From contig OU744446.1 in assembly GCA_916610825.1 (NCBI GenBank), positions 28,348,445 to 28,412,444 of the forward strand: 64,000 bases of DNA. Reading direction: 5' to 3'. Of the stretch, positions 12,801 to 27,800 are shown in pieces. Within the stretch, counting starts at the first letter, position 1, and each line of letters opens with the position of its first letter. The notes under the pieces were generated by a model. That model made no database searches and had not been told where the DNA came from. It was given only the letters and a program-made list of their open reading frames with translations. Both the position numbers and the translations under genes were made by a program. Origin of the DNA: Haliclystus octoradiatus. Its lineage: Eukaryota > Cnidaria > Staurozoa > Stauromedusae > Haliclystidae.

Positions 12801-15800
12801 TACAATGACGTCATTATATAGACTAGAACGAGCGCGGATGTTCAATAGAAACACGCTGTGCCTTTAGAAAAGCTACGAAAAATAAAAATGGAATAAAATA
12901 GATTGAAAATTAACTCAAAGAGCATTGGTTAAGTCTGAATACATTATTATTATTATAGAAGATTTAAAGTATTTTCAGCTATTCGTATACAGGATCCTAT
13001 GCGTTTATGCTTTTGAAGCAGTGAAATAGTGAAATTTATCGTAAGGTAACATGTTGACTTGCTCAAGTCTCACTTCTGTGTTATACCTACTTGATGGATT
13101 GGGAAGTGATCGCTTTCCAATCATGAAAATGAGGCAGCAAAAAGAAAGCGGGACTTGAGCCAGTCAACGTAATGTGCCGCTTTGGCGTTTATCAACAAAA
13201 CAAAACTGCTGTATGAACTACGAACATAAACATCTAACAAGGGAATTTTATAGATTAATGTTTAACTTATGATTTTGTTTCAAAATTATTGTGTTTTGTG
13301 TTGTTAATTTGAAGGCTATTTTTAAGCGCTTTATCAATTAAAGCTTTTCTTCATGCGAACGCCATTTTGTTTTTGCCAAAAGCCAAAAGCTGTAATTTCA
13401 CGATTTTATACAGTCTAACACAAACATCAACAACAACAGACATGAGAAATTTCCTCTGATCAGCGGCATCCCTTTTTTTCTATCAGCTCCGAAACAAAGA
13501 GAACAATGATTTACGGGTAGCTATTGTTTTGATAGGTTTTCTGGAGTTTTCTCATCCCTTTTGACTGAACTTGTTTATCGGCATGAAGAGTGATGATATG
13601 AATATGTTAGTTTGATTGAATAAAATATCTAAAATGTTATCACTGTAATGTAAATATTCACAAAGCATAACAGTATGGCTTCCTCTTTGGAAATCTTCTA
13701 TCTTATATTTTATTATTGAGGTATTTTGATGGAGAAAAAGAAAGGATACATCTCATTCGCTTTTAATGTCTACTGAATTGATTATAGTTGCTTTAATACT
13801 GCTGTACTAATGTGAATGGTCTTTGAAATGTCTATTATAGAGATGGTTTAGCGTTCAGGAATTATTAGAATTTCCTATTCACTAAACGTATCAATTCAGA
13901 GGGGCATATCTGACTGAGATACCCAATTCCACAATCTCTTCTTAGACTACAATATCCACAACCTCATAATGATGTGACTATTTACTTTTATTACTGTACT
14001 TATTTCCTTCAAAGGTGACTCAATTGTTGTTGCTCCGAGTCAAACACTTTCAAATGAAGAATATCATATGCTGAGAGAAACTGCCATTAAAGTAAGTATA
14101 CTGTATATACCACATGCTTCAGAGAGTTCCTAGGAAATGCTTATTTAGTCCTGAACTGTCCGCAAACACGTTATAAACAGTCTATGAACACTTTATGAAC
14201 TAGTTCATGAACTTTAAATGGTCTAATATTCATGGACTTTTTCATGAACTGTTCATGAACTGTTCATGAACTGTTTTTCGCGTCTATATAAACTCAATTG
14301 TTACATAGGCTTGTTTTCAATTATAAGTCAATCTTTCTCAGAATAAGTTTCTTCAAAATCCAATGCTTTTGTTGTCAATATGAATAGGAAACAAAACGAG
14401 ACAGCTATTTCACAATGACGTCTTTTGATATATATGAAATGGGCTAGTAAATTCTCCCCTAATTGCCATAGCAAATCATATCAAGTAACGCATTGATTCT
14501 ATTTCAGGTTTTGTTTCTATTACAATTAATTGATTTGGACAAATGGAATGATTTGGTGGATTATTTTGACTGTAAATTTTTATCCTTATGGAAGTTATTG
14601 ATAAACTCAGTAATTTTTTCGCAGGGGTGGCAAAGCCAACATGATTTTAAATACTTCCCTAATGAACATAGCCATATGCCGCTGATGTGATTGGAATATA
14701 TTCTTTACAGGCAGCAAAAACATCCTTTGGGTAGAAACAATCACTGATATTATACTTCTAAAGCTAAAATATCCGACCCACCATGCTAACTGTCTGATTA
14801 CATTTGTAATCTTTGTTTTTAAGAGGCGAGTGACCCTCTGCAGCCATGAATTCGAATAAGATGTCCTACAATAGCGATTTTATTTGGGTTATGACATAAA
14901 TTGAAAATCCTCTGTACATCTCATTGTGATTTATTCCTCTAACTCTCTCCCATTACATTCAAATATACAAATTAAATAGGTTTACCTTTTACTTTTGTCA
15001 TGTCAGGTTGTTCGTCATTTTGGAATTGTCGGAGAATGTAACATCCAATATGCATTGCACCCAACATCTCTTGAATATTGCATAATTGAAATCAATGCAA
15101 GGCTGTCAAGAAGTTCTGCTCTTGCTTCAAAGGCAACAGGGTAATTAGTTGTTCTATGCTTACATTTGACCTTGACCTAGGCCATTATTGCAGCTTAAAT
15201 ATGGACTATTTAAAGTCAGAACTTTTGGTACTGCAGAAACAAAGGTACAGTACAACAACAAAATGTGAAAGATTACAACAAATGTCCAACATGCAAGCCA
15301 CTTCATTAACAAAGTCTGATTTAGGATTGAAATGTGTATGTTTGTGATTTTCTTTACTTTGAAATTCTCAATCACTGATGCGCTCTAAGCGTGTTTGCTT
15401 CGGGAACAAAAGACAGAAGAGCAGTATTTAAGTACCGCTACATCAGTTTGAAATTACAATGAACATTGTTTGCCATCAAAGATGCATGCAGATATTCATG
15501 TTGGGTTCCGTTGATAAATCAGATCCCATTCTCCTGCATGTATTTTGAGGGTACAGTTTACCACTAAGCTACCGATCAGTTCTATTTATTAGCTTAGCAA
15601 AATTTTCTTACTGAAAGTGTTTGATGCTCTACCATAGTTTCGAACTGTGTCTGGATTTTGATCTGACGACTGCAAATTAATTTAACGTAATATCTTTTTT
15701 CAGTTATCCATTGGCTTTCATTGCTGCCAAACTTGCTCTTGGTATTCCATTGCCAGAAGTAAGAAACATGACAACTGGCGTGACAACAGCTTGCTTTGAA

Positions 15801-18800
15801 CCATCACTTGATTACATTGTTACAAAGGTAATAGCAGTATATGTGAGGCTTACATCTCTGCCAGTTGGTTTGATATATACATATTGCAAGTACTGGCAAA
15901 GTCTTGAGAAATTGTTCATGTAAGATATATTTGATCTACTTATATTAATAATACTGTCTGTTTATATATCACAATATTTCTATATTTCTATATTTCTATA
16001 TTTCGATATTTCGATATTTCTGTGTCTGTCCGCGACTTATGTACGTCTTACTGGCGATATAATACGGATAATCCGTTGTCGGGAAATTATGCAAACATTT
16101 GTGTCGAGATAACCGTGTACAGTAACAAATTTGTTGTATGAAAAGTATGGGTCTATGACGTTGTTTTAAAATAATATACTTCATCTGATAATTTATTTGA
16201 TATCCTTGCATTAAAAAATTCAGAGATTTTGAAAAATTTCATAGGTCGATAATCTAGCGGGCAGCCAAATCGAATTCAAATTGAAATCCCCAGAACAAAA
16301 ATATTTTGCTTTGAATTTAAAAGCTGCGTGTAAATTGTTTGAGCAAGTGAAACTTGAAAATGAATCAGTTTTATGATAATTAAAACAATACGAAATACTG
16401 AATTACATTGAATTACCAGTATAAATAGGCCAAACAAAATATGTTTTGAAATCAAAGAAACGTAGACTTATTTCATGTAGTGTTGATATCAGCAATACAT
16501 ATAGCGCTGCACAAACGCTATGAAAATTAAAGAGACTTTAGGTCTTTAATTTATAAATGAAACAAAATGCCGTTCATTACTTTTCACAAAATCGAGATAC
16601 AAAACATTTCACTTTTAAAAAGGCTATTTTGATATATAATTTGTGAGAACACTGAGCAAACAATCTGTTTTGAAATGAATAATCTATCGCGGGGCATAAA
16701 AACAAATTAACTTTCAAGAATTTTCAAAATGACGTTGGCGTTCGATCAATTCGAAAAATATTCAAAGTTCGAATAGATTATCTGTCTACAGTATAAAATT
16801 ATAGAGTTTAGAACTAATCAAGGCATTGCACAAAAGTATTTCTATAATTTATTAGTGAATATAAAAATATGAATCATTTGGTTATGAGCAGGCAGGCTTT
16901 TATTTTCAGATTTTGCTTCAATAATTAACGAAGGAATTATAGGCATCGATTAAAATTAAAATTTCATTTTGTTGACTTGCTATACGAATAAGACACAGTA
17001 TGTTACTACAGTTTCGAGAATAAAAATAGCGATGTCTTGTTATTATCGTTGATCAACATTTAATAAAGTTAATTTTTTCAGGTATATCAAATTCAACAAA
17101 GTTAAATTGAATTGAGCGTATGATTTGTGATAAATAATAATAATTATAATATTTTCAGCGTTCAAAAATTTTGCTTTGAATTTAAAAGCACAAAAACATA
17201 ATTTAAAAACATTTTTAAATAGTTAATACAGTTTGGATGAGTGTAACAAACCTTGTGTTACAAAAATAAAAAGCGAAAAGGTTGCATGAAATAATCGATC
17301 ATAGCAAACAATATTTATTAAAATACAACTTACCATTTTCCAAATGAGATCCAAATAAAAACTATACGAGCGGCATAATCTCCGAACAACATTTAAATAC
17401 ATAATAGCGGGTTCTCTGAGTTAATACACCAATCAATAATAAGTTAACAACCATATTTTATCGAAGGAGAATGTACGCCCGATAAGAATAAAATAAAGAT
17501 TGTCTTTTATTCGAAATAATTCTGACAAATATGATCATTTCATACCGTGATCAAATGCATGGTAAAGTAGATTCATTTTCTACATAGTAAATTATCCTTT
17601 TCGTCAGACATCATAACATGAGCATTTAAATATTACCATCGGCTGTGGTATTTTATATCTTTGAAGCTGCACTAAACATTTCAACTCTATAAACCATCGC
17701 GTCCGTTTCAATAAATTCTGAATAAATATATGCATATCACGAATCTGGCAAAATGAGTTGTTTTCGTTTTTCTATCAAAATAATTAATTTATTCATAATC
17801 ATCTTTCCTTTCATTCGACATCTGTAATGTATTATATATAGCGCGTAGAAATATTAACAACAAGATGTAACATAATATCAATATCGAATTAGTATAGCGA
17901 TTTATTATAGAATTTTATTTCCTTTTAAAAGAATGTTGATGCTATTATTCTGGAAAATTTGATAACAAGAACCACTATCAGACCAATTTTTCAGATCTTT
18001 TTTTTTACTTATAAAATTTTATTTTCAACGAACTCTTAGGCAGTCTACAAACGTCGTGCTTTTCATGCGCCGTGCTAATCTTCTGGCGAGACCTGGCAAA
18101 AGCGCGACGTATAAATCAGTAAAGCACGACGCAATTTGTCTAGCTCGGCAAAAGCTCGAAGCACGACGATGGTTGCCGCTCGGAGCGGCGTCAGCACGAC
18201 AGTTGTTTTATAAGGCGTGCTTTTTTGGATGCCGAGCTTTTATTCGTCTGTTTTCAGACGAATGTTCGGTCAAATTCATGCGAATTGGGGATAAAATAGT
18301 AGTTTTTATGATGTTTTTTTATCATTTCATTCACTTCTCGATGATATTGGTGAACATAAAGTCCAATTATAAACTACTTCATTATGCTCAACTGTTTGGT
18401 ATTCTGCTGTCTATTAAAATAGTGAATTTTATTACTATGTTATTACTATGTAGGTTGAAAACATTTCAGGATGCCCTTCATTTCAGTTGCATGTTAACTG
18501 GTAACATAGCTTGATAGAACAAATATTTCTTTATGAGATTTAATTGTTTTTTTAAATTAAAACATTTATATTCGAAGGAAATTTAACTAATAAATATTAG
18601 ATCTCTTAAACCGAAATCTTATATCTCAGACAGTGTGACATCATTTTCAGGTACTGCTAAATTTAGCTAAAGATAGTTTTACTTTCAATAATTGCGCAAT
18701 ACGCCTTTCAATTTTGATGACGTCAATGGCCAAAGCACGGCAATTTCACGCCGTCTGAAATGAATTGAAACCAGAATTCCAATTCTGCCGTGCCAGACAA

Positions 18801-21800
18801 AGCAAAGCACGGCGCATGTAAAGCGCGACGTTTGAAGACTGCCTTAGTATTTTGATAGACTGCCATGAAAATCACAGGCATGCTTGCTGAGATTGCAAAG
18901 ATCAAAAATATATAGGCTCATATAGTATCATATCATAATATTTTCAGATTATATATATAATTTGAAATTCAATACACGCGCGTGGGTCGGCCTTGTTCAA
19001 TAATACGTTGTCGAAGCAGTAGGTTTGTTGATAAGGTCAGTCAAAGCGCTTATGTCAGTAAGTAACGCAGTGGCTAATTGGTTAATGCTCTGGTATAATA
19101 ATTTCAGGGTCGTCAGTTCAAATCCGCCGTTCGGAAACCTTTTATCAACGATTTTTCTTTTTTTTTAATATGAAGCAGTAAATCACTTTTAATTAACAAA
19201 AGATATCGTTTGATCATGTTAATAACAGAAATCAGTGGACCATGTGTCTTGTTTAAGCTAAATTAATTTAATATTGAATCTATCGCATGCAATGCCACGA
19301 GTTTCACTGGCCACACTTTGACGGCGGCGTTATTTTGTGAACACCACATTAGTGTTGTATATATTGCAATAAAGATTTATGAATCCGAACCGAACGCGAT
19401 CCGATCGTATCGGGTCAGATTCGGGTTAATATTTTAGATCTTCGGATCGGATCGGATTTCAAGTGATTTTTTATGGATAGTTTCAGATTTCGAAATTTGA
19501 CTGAGTATTTGTAATTTATAATAATTAATGTGTTCTGGCCTCCTTTCAGCACATAAAATATTGTTTTTCTATGTAGATATAGCTACGTTAAATTATACAT
19601 TTCAATCGACTCAATTGATGTGAAATAAATTAAACTTTTATTAAAGGAATGATTAAGATGTATTGATTAATGCTACATCGTTTCAATGCATATTGTCTCT
19701 CATGTTCTCCTCCAGAGTTCATACTCCGTATTATACAGCGATAGAAAGCTTAGTCAATTGTTTAATTATAAGTGATCTGAAAGTTTTATCATAGAAGGTC
19801 CATTATGGACTACACTCATAGCTAGTATATATATATATATGCATGTAAGATATATATGTAACAACGAAGAAGGATGAGTTCTTGCTCCTTATTATATAAA
19901 AATACAGTATTGATACGGTTTCAGCATACTTCTTGCGTTCTCCTGTACTGACGTTATTGTATTTTTGGAAAACAACATCAATTGGGAAGTGTGTCAGACA
20001 AATTGGCCACTATAGACAGGTGGGCGCTAAAGCAGGTTTGATTGCACTGTGTGACAATTTATATTTTTATTTAAATTTGTGTCTTTAGATTCCGCGTTGG
20101 GATCTTGATAGATTTCATATGACATCCAAAGTTATTGGTACAGGGATGAAGAGTGTGGGAGAGGTTAGTATTGTACAGCTCTTTCCTAGTCTTGAATTTA
20201 TCACGGTGCAAAGTTTGTTTTCAAGTATCGTTGACATCATACAATGAGAGACAGATATTTGACAATGCTCACTTGAAGAGCCTATTAAAATTAATTTTGA
20301 TTTCTAGTGACTCTTAATTCTAAATTGTAATTAATTAAACAGTATTTAATGTGTTTGCCAACTCAATCTGATCAGATTCCGTGTAGGATTTGGATTGAGT
20401 TTTCCCTTTCTGATTAAGTCGGATTTTTAGAATTTTTCCCTCGCTTATTTATATCCCCTCGGATAATATCCTATCTCGTTTTATCCCCATCCATGGCCCT
20501 ATTGTTTCATGAAACTCATGAGTTCATGTGGTTGTGACGTAGTTCATATGTACGCATGTTTTCAATGCATGCATACTATATTGCTATACACGATCAAAAA
20601 AAAAGAAACTGTATAAAAATTTTAAAACCTCTGTATAAATTGGATTTATTTTGAAATATTTCTATGGTTGTCTGTAATATTTTATCATTGTACTTACCAT
20701 ATTTTGATTGAGTAACATTTGTTAACAACATTGAACAGAATTCCTTTCTTTTGATAAATTTCCTTTGTTTTTTTCGCAAATCGGATGATATCCCGTTTTT
20801 ACCTTGCAAGGAAGGGGAGATATTAACCGAGTTCAACTGTGTATTTAATCATTTGATGTTAAAAATCTGTTCATGTCATGTCCATTATGATGTTAAAAAA
20901 CTGCAGTGGCAGGATCAGTAATAATCACTTTCGATGACAGTCAAATAATTGCAACATTAAAAGTCTTTTTTAAAAGGCTATAGACAATTTCGGATTTTTT
21001 TTCGGATTTAGGGTAAAAAGCTTCAGATCGAATCGAAATAATTTTGAATCTTGAAATTCGGATTGGATTTGGATCGGATTCAAACATCAGATAGATCGTA
21101 CCCATGGTCAATTTTCGGAAAATCTGATCTGACGCACACTTCTAGCGTATAGGCTCCTTCTTGCATTTGAAACATACTGATTTTGAAATATGATCATATT
21201 TCACTGAGTTGTGATGTAATGTTGTTTGTAAAGTTATCTTGCTCATAATATGTATATTTTTCATTTCAATTTTCATGAAGTGATATTATGTTTTTATATT
21301 ATCAGGTCATGGCCATTGGTAGAACTTTTGAAGAAAGTATTCAGAAAGCATTGCGGATGACACACCCCTCCAATGATGGATTTGTTCCAAGGGTGTGTTG
21401 CCTATTGTGTTTATATATGTGTGTAAATTAGAGAAGGAAAATGTTTTGTTTAAAATACCTAATCCGTTCACCTGCTCATTGCCTTTTCATAAACTGTTTT
21501 CCGTAGTTGCAATTACATACCACATTTTCTTTTTAATAATGTATTTATTAGCTTGTATTAATTTTTTATGCGTAGGCCTATGATTTATCCAGGGTGCTAG
21601 TGCGCTGATCAAAGTTCACAGATTTCATAACACTATTTCACAGCTCCCAATACCACCAGTAGTGGATTGTTCAGTTTTCTCGCTCCACCATTACCGGTAC
21701 ATCTACAATTAAGGTTTTAGTCCTCTTGGTCTTCTGATAAAGCAACAGAAATCTGACTTTGTATTTATTTAATGCAATCCCAGACCTTTGTTTTGGGTCT

Positions 21801-24800
21801 ACCATATGCTGCTATCTGATCTGTTACCTTAGCAGAGTTTTATTGCGTTTAATAGAAGAAATTTACATTTGAATTGAAGTAAAAAATATTTTAATTTCAA
21901 TAATCTGATGATCTTATTTAGGTTCCTGGAGAGACGGAAGTAACAGAGTTAACTGATGAAGAAGTCAGAGAAGGATTAGTGATACCATCCAACACAAGAA
22001 TTTATACAATCGCAAAGGTAAGATATCTCCAATTCAATATGGAACTCTAGTGTTCCTTAATAGTAATTTGTTGCAGACTATTATATGTCCATGAACATAG
22101 TTTGCTTAATGTTTTCTGTGTCCATATTGCTTAAATACTTATGTCATCATGAATGTGGATGATCCCGTTGGATAGTGAGGGTTGTCGCTAGACACTTGGC
22201 AAATCAACTCATTTTGTACGGCAAAATAACACTGTGCTGTGTAACTGTACGAGTTCAGAGTTGTTGTAACAAGAGTGGCTTGCAGTTGTTGGGGAGGCAG
22301 ATCAGATAACTGCTTAGCTCAACGGTTAGAATGCTGTATACCAGGTATTCAGACGTGGTGGATTCGACTCCCTTGCATGGACATGTCACTATGCTTCACA
22401 ATTAAATTTCCTAGATTTTTTTAGATGTTATGAGGCTGCTGCCACAAGGACCTTGTGAACATCAAAGTATCAAATTGATTATTTAAATAATCCATCACAT
22501 TAAATGCATATAACCTGCATAAAGCAATTTTGGTGAATGAAACTCCTGCTTATCTTCAACACATCTTTTAAATCTTTTATACTATTTTATTTTCAAGTCC
22601 TTCTTAAACAGTTTTGGATAAGAAGTTCAAATTAGATTCAATGCAATGGAAATTGGTGGCAATTTTGACTTTCTCTAAGGTTATCTAGTACTGTGTAATA
22701 ACACTACGGACTAATATGTTATTGTCTTATTGACAGGCTTTGAGACAGGGTTATACTGTTGATCAAATTTGCGAATTGACAAAGATTGACCCATGGTTTA
22801 TCCATAAATTACAGCGAATTGCCAATCTTGGAAATCAGCTCACAGAAGAAAAATCAATGTATGATATTATGATCAAATAACTATCTCAAATTGGTAGCAT
22901 CTAGAGATATATGAGGATCACAGATACTGCCGGTATTCATCAATTTTTACCCCATCGATTACAGATGGGATAAACATCCAATGGAAACTGCATAATTAGT
23001 CATCATCTGCGGCGCACTACTGCACATTGACCTATCTCTCATGAAATCTGTTGAAATTGATTTGTAGTGTAGCAGCTGAGATCAGTAAATAGCATTTGTA
23101 ATAATTGCAATCATCACTCCTAGCAAGAAGAACCACTTCTCTAGAAATCGAAGAGTGGTACGGGTGTCTTTGATAGGGCGATACCTTATTAATTACTTTT
23201 AGCAGTTAAGAACTAACCAAGACGTCCGTTTTGCTTTTTATTTTGTATTATCTTTAATCTTTATTCTTATTAGAAACAAGGTCTCAAATGAATTGATTTA
23301 CGAAGCCAAGCAACATGGATTTTCTGATCGTCAAATTGGAAGATTATTCAATGAATCAGAAATTGATGTACGCAATGCCAGACTAAAAGCAAATGTCAAA
23401 CCGTTTGTGAAACAGGTCAGTGAAAACAATGGCTGTTTATTTGAAGGATTAACCTATCAAGAAGAAACAACAGTTGGCAGGATATGTGCTACTAAGAGCT
23501 TAAGTCTGTTTACTATCACATCATTTGACCAAAGAACCAGACTTACTATTTGTTACACAGCATTCGGTTCAAATTACATCAAGCACAAACCACAACGGAG
23601 TTATAGAAAAAAACTTTCTGACATTCAATATTTAAAGGAGCAAGATTGACCGGCGGTCGCTACGAGCTTAACTGCTCAACTTGAAATAAATATCATTTGT
23701 AAGAAGTTAGGTACCAGTAATAATAACTATGATGTTTCTCCTATCATTTTATTATTAGATTGACACAATGGCTGCTGAGTACCCTGCAATGACGAATTAC
23801 CTTTACTGTACATACAATGGCTCGGTAATGTGCTGATATTTGAAAACTTACATGTGGAAATCCATTAGTGTTGTGCGGTTGACACTTCTATTTGATGTTA
23901 TTAGATTTGCAGAGAAAAATCATATTTTAAGTGGTGTAATAAGTTGATAAAGACTGCATTGGTTTCTCAGATCACAATGTTTGATTGCTTTAGTAGCCTA
24001 CAGCACAATTGGGTTAATGCTTTTATTCTCTTATCAATACATTGTCCAAAACTGTCTAATAACGTTTTTGTCAAAGTGTTTGAGCGCCTTCTGAATGAGC
24101 AAGCTAAGACTCAGAATGTATAGCTACAGATCCACTTTGTATCTCATATCTCAAAAGGAAAGTTCTTTGCCAAATTACGCCTAAAGCCCGTTGACGGCTG
24201 GCAGTAGGCCCTCTGTAATATTAGCCTTTTGCATTATTTTAATTAATTACAGCAGAATGTTCTACACTATACGATTTGAGCTGTTCTTGCCAGTGTAATT
24301 GACAAAAGTTTTAGAAGTCGAGGGAGGAAAGTCGATTGAGGAAATCCTTCCCTTCTGTCATAGGACTTTTTCATTTGGATGCCGTTTGGTTATTGCAATG
24401 TCTATCTGCCATATGTCGAAATGACCATATAAGCTTACATTGGAATATAAAATTAATGCCTCACTATTGTATTCTAATGTACAGACAGTACATGTATGTA
24501 CATCAACCACTGTTTGATATGATGGTATGCCTACTTGTTACTTTTCTTTGAGTTTCACAAGCAAGTAATTACCAAATGTTATTACATTTTTAACTTCATG
24601 AATAGTTGTAACCTGTCTAAATTGGACATAGTTTTAGTTCAATAGTTGGTTGTTGTATACCCATTGTGCAACTTTCTATTGAGTTGTATATGATTTCTCC
24701 AATTAGTTAGTTCTTAACAATACTTATTTCTTCTTTAAGGAGCATGATGTTACTTTTGAAGATCATGGTACAATGGTACTTGGGTGTGGCCCTTATCACA

Positions 24801-27800
24801 TTGGTCAGTAATTTAATCATTAGATGACATATTAAAGTGTATTTATCGCCTTTTTGGACACAACGTATTTTGATAGAGCTTTTCTTCTTTCGGTACATTT
24901 CACTGTTGCGTTTTTGCATAGCACGCATAGTAGTTGGTTTCTACTAAAGCAATTAGGCAACTCGCCTTTGTTGTTTACCGTCCAGAAGAATCACCTCGGA
25001 GGACCTCGGTGACTATTCGACGATAGCCAACTCGGACTCGTTGTCTAATTTGTAAATAGATAGCTATCTACTCATTGCAAACGTTTTCCAATTGTTCTCT
25101 TGTGTAAATGATTTTTCAGGTAGCAGTGTTGAGTTTGATTGGTGTGCTGTTTCAAGTATACGCGCATTACGTGAAATAGGAAAGAAGACTGTGAGTTTAA
25201 ACCAATGCCAGCAGCTGCTATTGATACCTTCGAACCGTAATCCATTACTTTCATGAAAAATTACAAGGGTTTTAATTACGTACAGGTCCCTTTTTACCCT
25301 AGATGCTTTATACAGAAATGAAACTTATTCTTCATTTTTATCAAGTAATATGAGAGCTTATGTATTGCATTCTGATAATTTCACAGAGCCCGATGTAGTT
25401 ATAACACAAGAAAGACACCAGCAAATCATACTGTAGCTGGAGCTATTTTCTGATGCCGATTCGTCCTCTTACAGCTACGCAAATGCAATTAATCAAGCTT
25501 TAACCCCTCGAAAAACATCTCAGGAGTTCATGAACAGTTTCATGAACTCCTTCACTGTTTTTCACAGGTGAATTCGTAACTCCCTATTCATCATTTGTTT
25601 TATGATGTGATTGTTACTAAAATGAGTCTTTTCGAGATGTTTTATGATATAAATATTATTCTTGACTCTTCACTGACTTCGTACCTGTGTTTGAATCGAT
25701 AAGTAATGGTTAAATTCAATAATTCCATTATTTTTTCCATCGTTTTCAAGAAACTAGCCCTTGAAATCATAGCTTGAGTGATCAGTAGTAACTAGCCAAT
25801 CATAACCAAGAACTGCAACTCGTTATTTCATTATTTTTATGCTTTTACATGCTAGCTGCATTTCATAAATTTTTAGTGCACATGTGCAGTTTGTTAGGTT
25901 TGAGAGTTGCCAATCATAACATTTTGGCCTCTGTTATTCTCTAGATTGTTGTCAACCACAACCCAGAGACTGTCAGTACCGATTATGATGAATGTGATAA
26001 ATTATTCTTTGAAGAACTTTCATTAGAACGTGTTTTAGATATCTACGAACAAGAGGTGAGTATGCCTGCTGATCAAAAAAGCAACTTTACGACCTCATTT
26101 GAGAAAAAATATATATTACTGTATTATTATTTACCATTTTTTCAAACATGACATCCCCTGCGAAAAACAGTGCAGGAGTTCATGAACAGTTCATCTTCAT
26201 GAACCATCACAGAAAGTTCCTGAACAGTTTTTCATGAAAAATTTGGAACCGTTTAACGTCCCTGAACTGCTTTCACAGGGGATGGCGCATGCTTGCCCGT
26301 CCTTCACAATGCTGTATTCCACTTTCTGTTTCTCTTTCTAAACAATCACTTAGCTATAAATTGGTACCGTATACTGTTCATTGTCTGTTGTCACTGTTCA
26401 TCCTTCACATTTTTTGTTGTTGTTTGAATCCAAATGTAAAGACTGTTAAATGTTGTTATTAATCTATTCTAGTTTGCAGTATTTTCCCTTTTCTTTTAGA
26501 AAGCTAGTGGAATTGTTGTGTCCGTAGGTGGCCAAATACCAAACAATCTTGCCTTGCCACTCTATCAAAACAATGCTAAAATTCTGGGAACATCTCCTAT
26601 CATGATTGACCAAGCTGAAGAAAGGTTATTAAATCTCAATAGACCAGAGCCCAACAGAATTAGGAATCCTTGAATCCTAGATTCCGCAACGCTAGACCCT
26701 GCAACAAACTATATAACATATAATTTGAAATTCGTATAAAAATTATTAGATTATATCATAAATTCTACAAAACAGATTGATTATGCGGGAATTTTTATTT
26801 GCATTATTGAAGAGAAGTTGCAAACATGTCACATATGCATAATGAGATCAAGACTTCAATTCTAGCTCCATTTTGGTTAGAAAATGGAAAAGAATTGCTT
26901 ATCTCGAGGGCTGCATTGTGCGAGTGATGAAAGTTTGCACCTTCAGAATCAGTCTTCCCTTCAATGCTTTCGCAGGGGGTGTTGACACAATGAAAATTTG
27001 ATTGTCATTTGAAACGTGTAACATGCTTTAATGAATTGTGTATGGCAATTATAGTGCCATTTTTGAAATCGAAGAAATATTTACTATCACTGTCGTTTAT
27101 CACAAATCCAATACCTACCCAATAAATGATGAGCTACATATTAAGGTATATCACCATCGAAAAATTTCTGCCATCATAAACAGTTCATAGCTGATTACCC
27201 CCACACATCTGAGTCCCACTGATAATCTGTGGAAAATTACAAAACAATAAAACTAAGTTCAGTAGAAATATAACTCAAATAGGGCCTGGGTGGAAAAGAA
27301 AATGAAGACTTAGACGTCTTGATTATTTCTATTTAATTGAGGCGTATTAGTGTTGAAGTTTAGATTTTCCCTTATTTCTTTGATTTGGATTGAATAAATT
27401 ATACTTAAACAATTACTTCCATTTACTATATAACTGTCTTGATACCCCTCTGTGCAGATAAAAAGAAGGATATTTAGTACAAGGTAAAATATCAAGCAAT
27501 AGAATATTAAGTGAGTTTCATTATTTTGAACAGATCCATCTTCTCTCAAATCCTTGATGACATTGGAATAGACCAAGCACCATGGCGTGCATTGAGCTCT
27601 GTTGTAAGTGCCCGTTAACACATTGGATCATTATTTTAAATTATAGAAAGAGCCTGATAAATTCTACAAGACCATGATGCTATGTTAATTTATGAAAAAA
27701 AGAACATTATATCAGGGTCCAATTAAAGTTTTAAAATCCACAGAATATCTTCTTTCACTAATTATTTTACACAGTCCACCTCCTTTAGAAAGCAAGAATA

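Larger units (their letters stand above)
10251..14014 (+). other. Large CPS1 intron filled with repeats
   Basis: This 3.8-kb intron holds a diverged hairpin (10445-10580), a long inverted repeat (11395-12535) and a dispersed repeat (12545-13300). The rest (10600-11390 and 13300-14014) shows no gene. Confidence 0.7.
15828..20088 (+). other. Largest CPS1 intron (4.3 kb)
   Basis: Contains an 8-bp minisatellite, about 1.9 kb of AT-rich sequence with no recognisable feature (16100-18030), a Harbinger-like element (18039-18843), a tRNA-like sequence (19057-19140) and a patch rich in GGATCGGAT (19375-19480). No gene is seen. Confidence 0.7.

Noticed and set aside
18056..18514. 152-residue open frame in a CPS1 intron
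   Set aside because: It lies over the terminal repeat and GC-rich part of a Harbinger-like MITE, has no known domain, and its start is inside the TIR.
23293..23649. 118-residue open frame
   Set aside because: Its first part is a CPS1 exon (23274-23415); the rest is read-through into the intron past a good donor site.
27310..27621. 103-residue minus-strand frame
   Set aside because: It lies opposite a CPS1 exon and intron, with no recognisable features.
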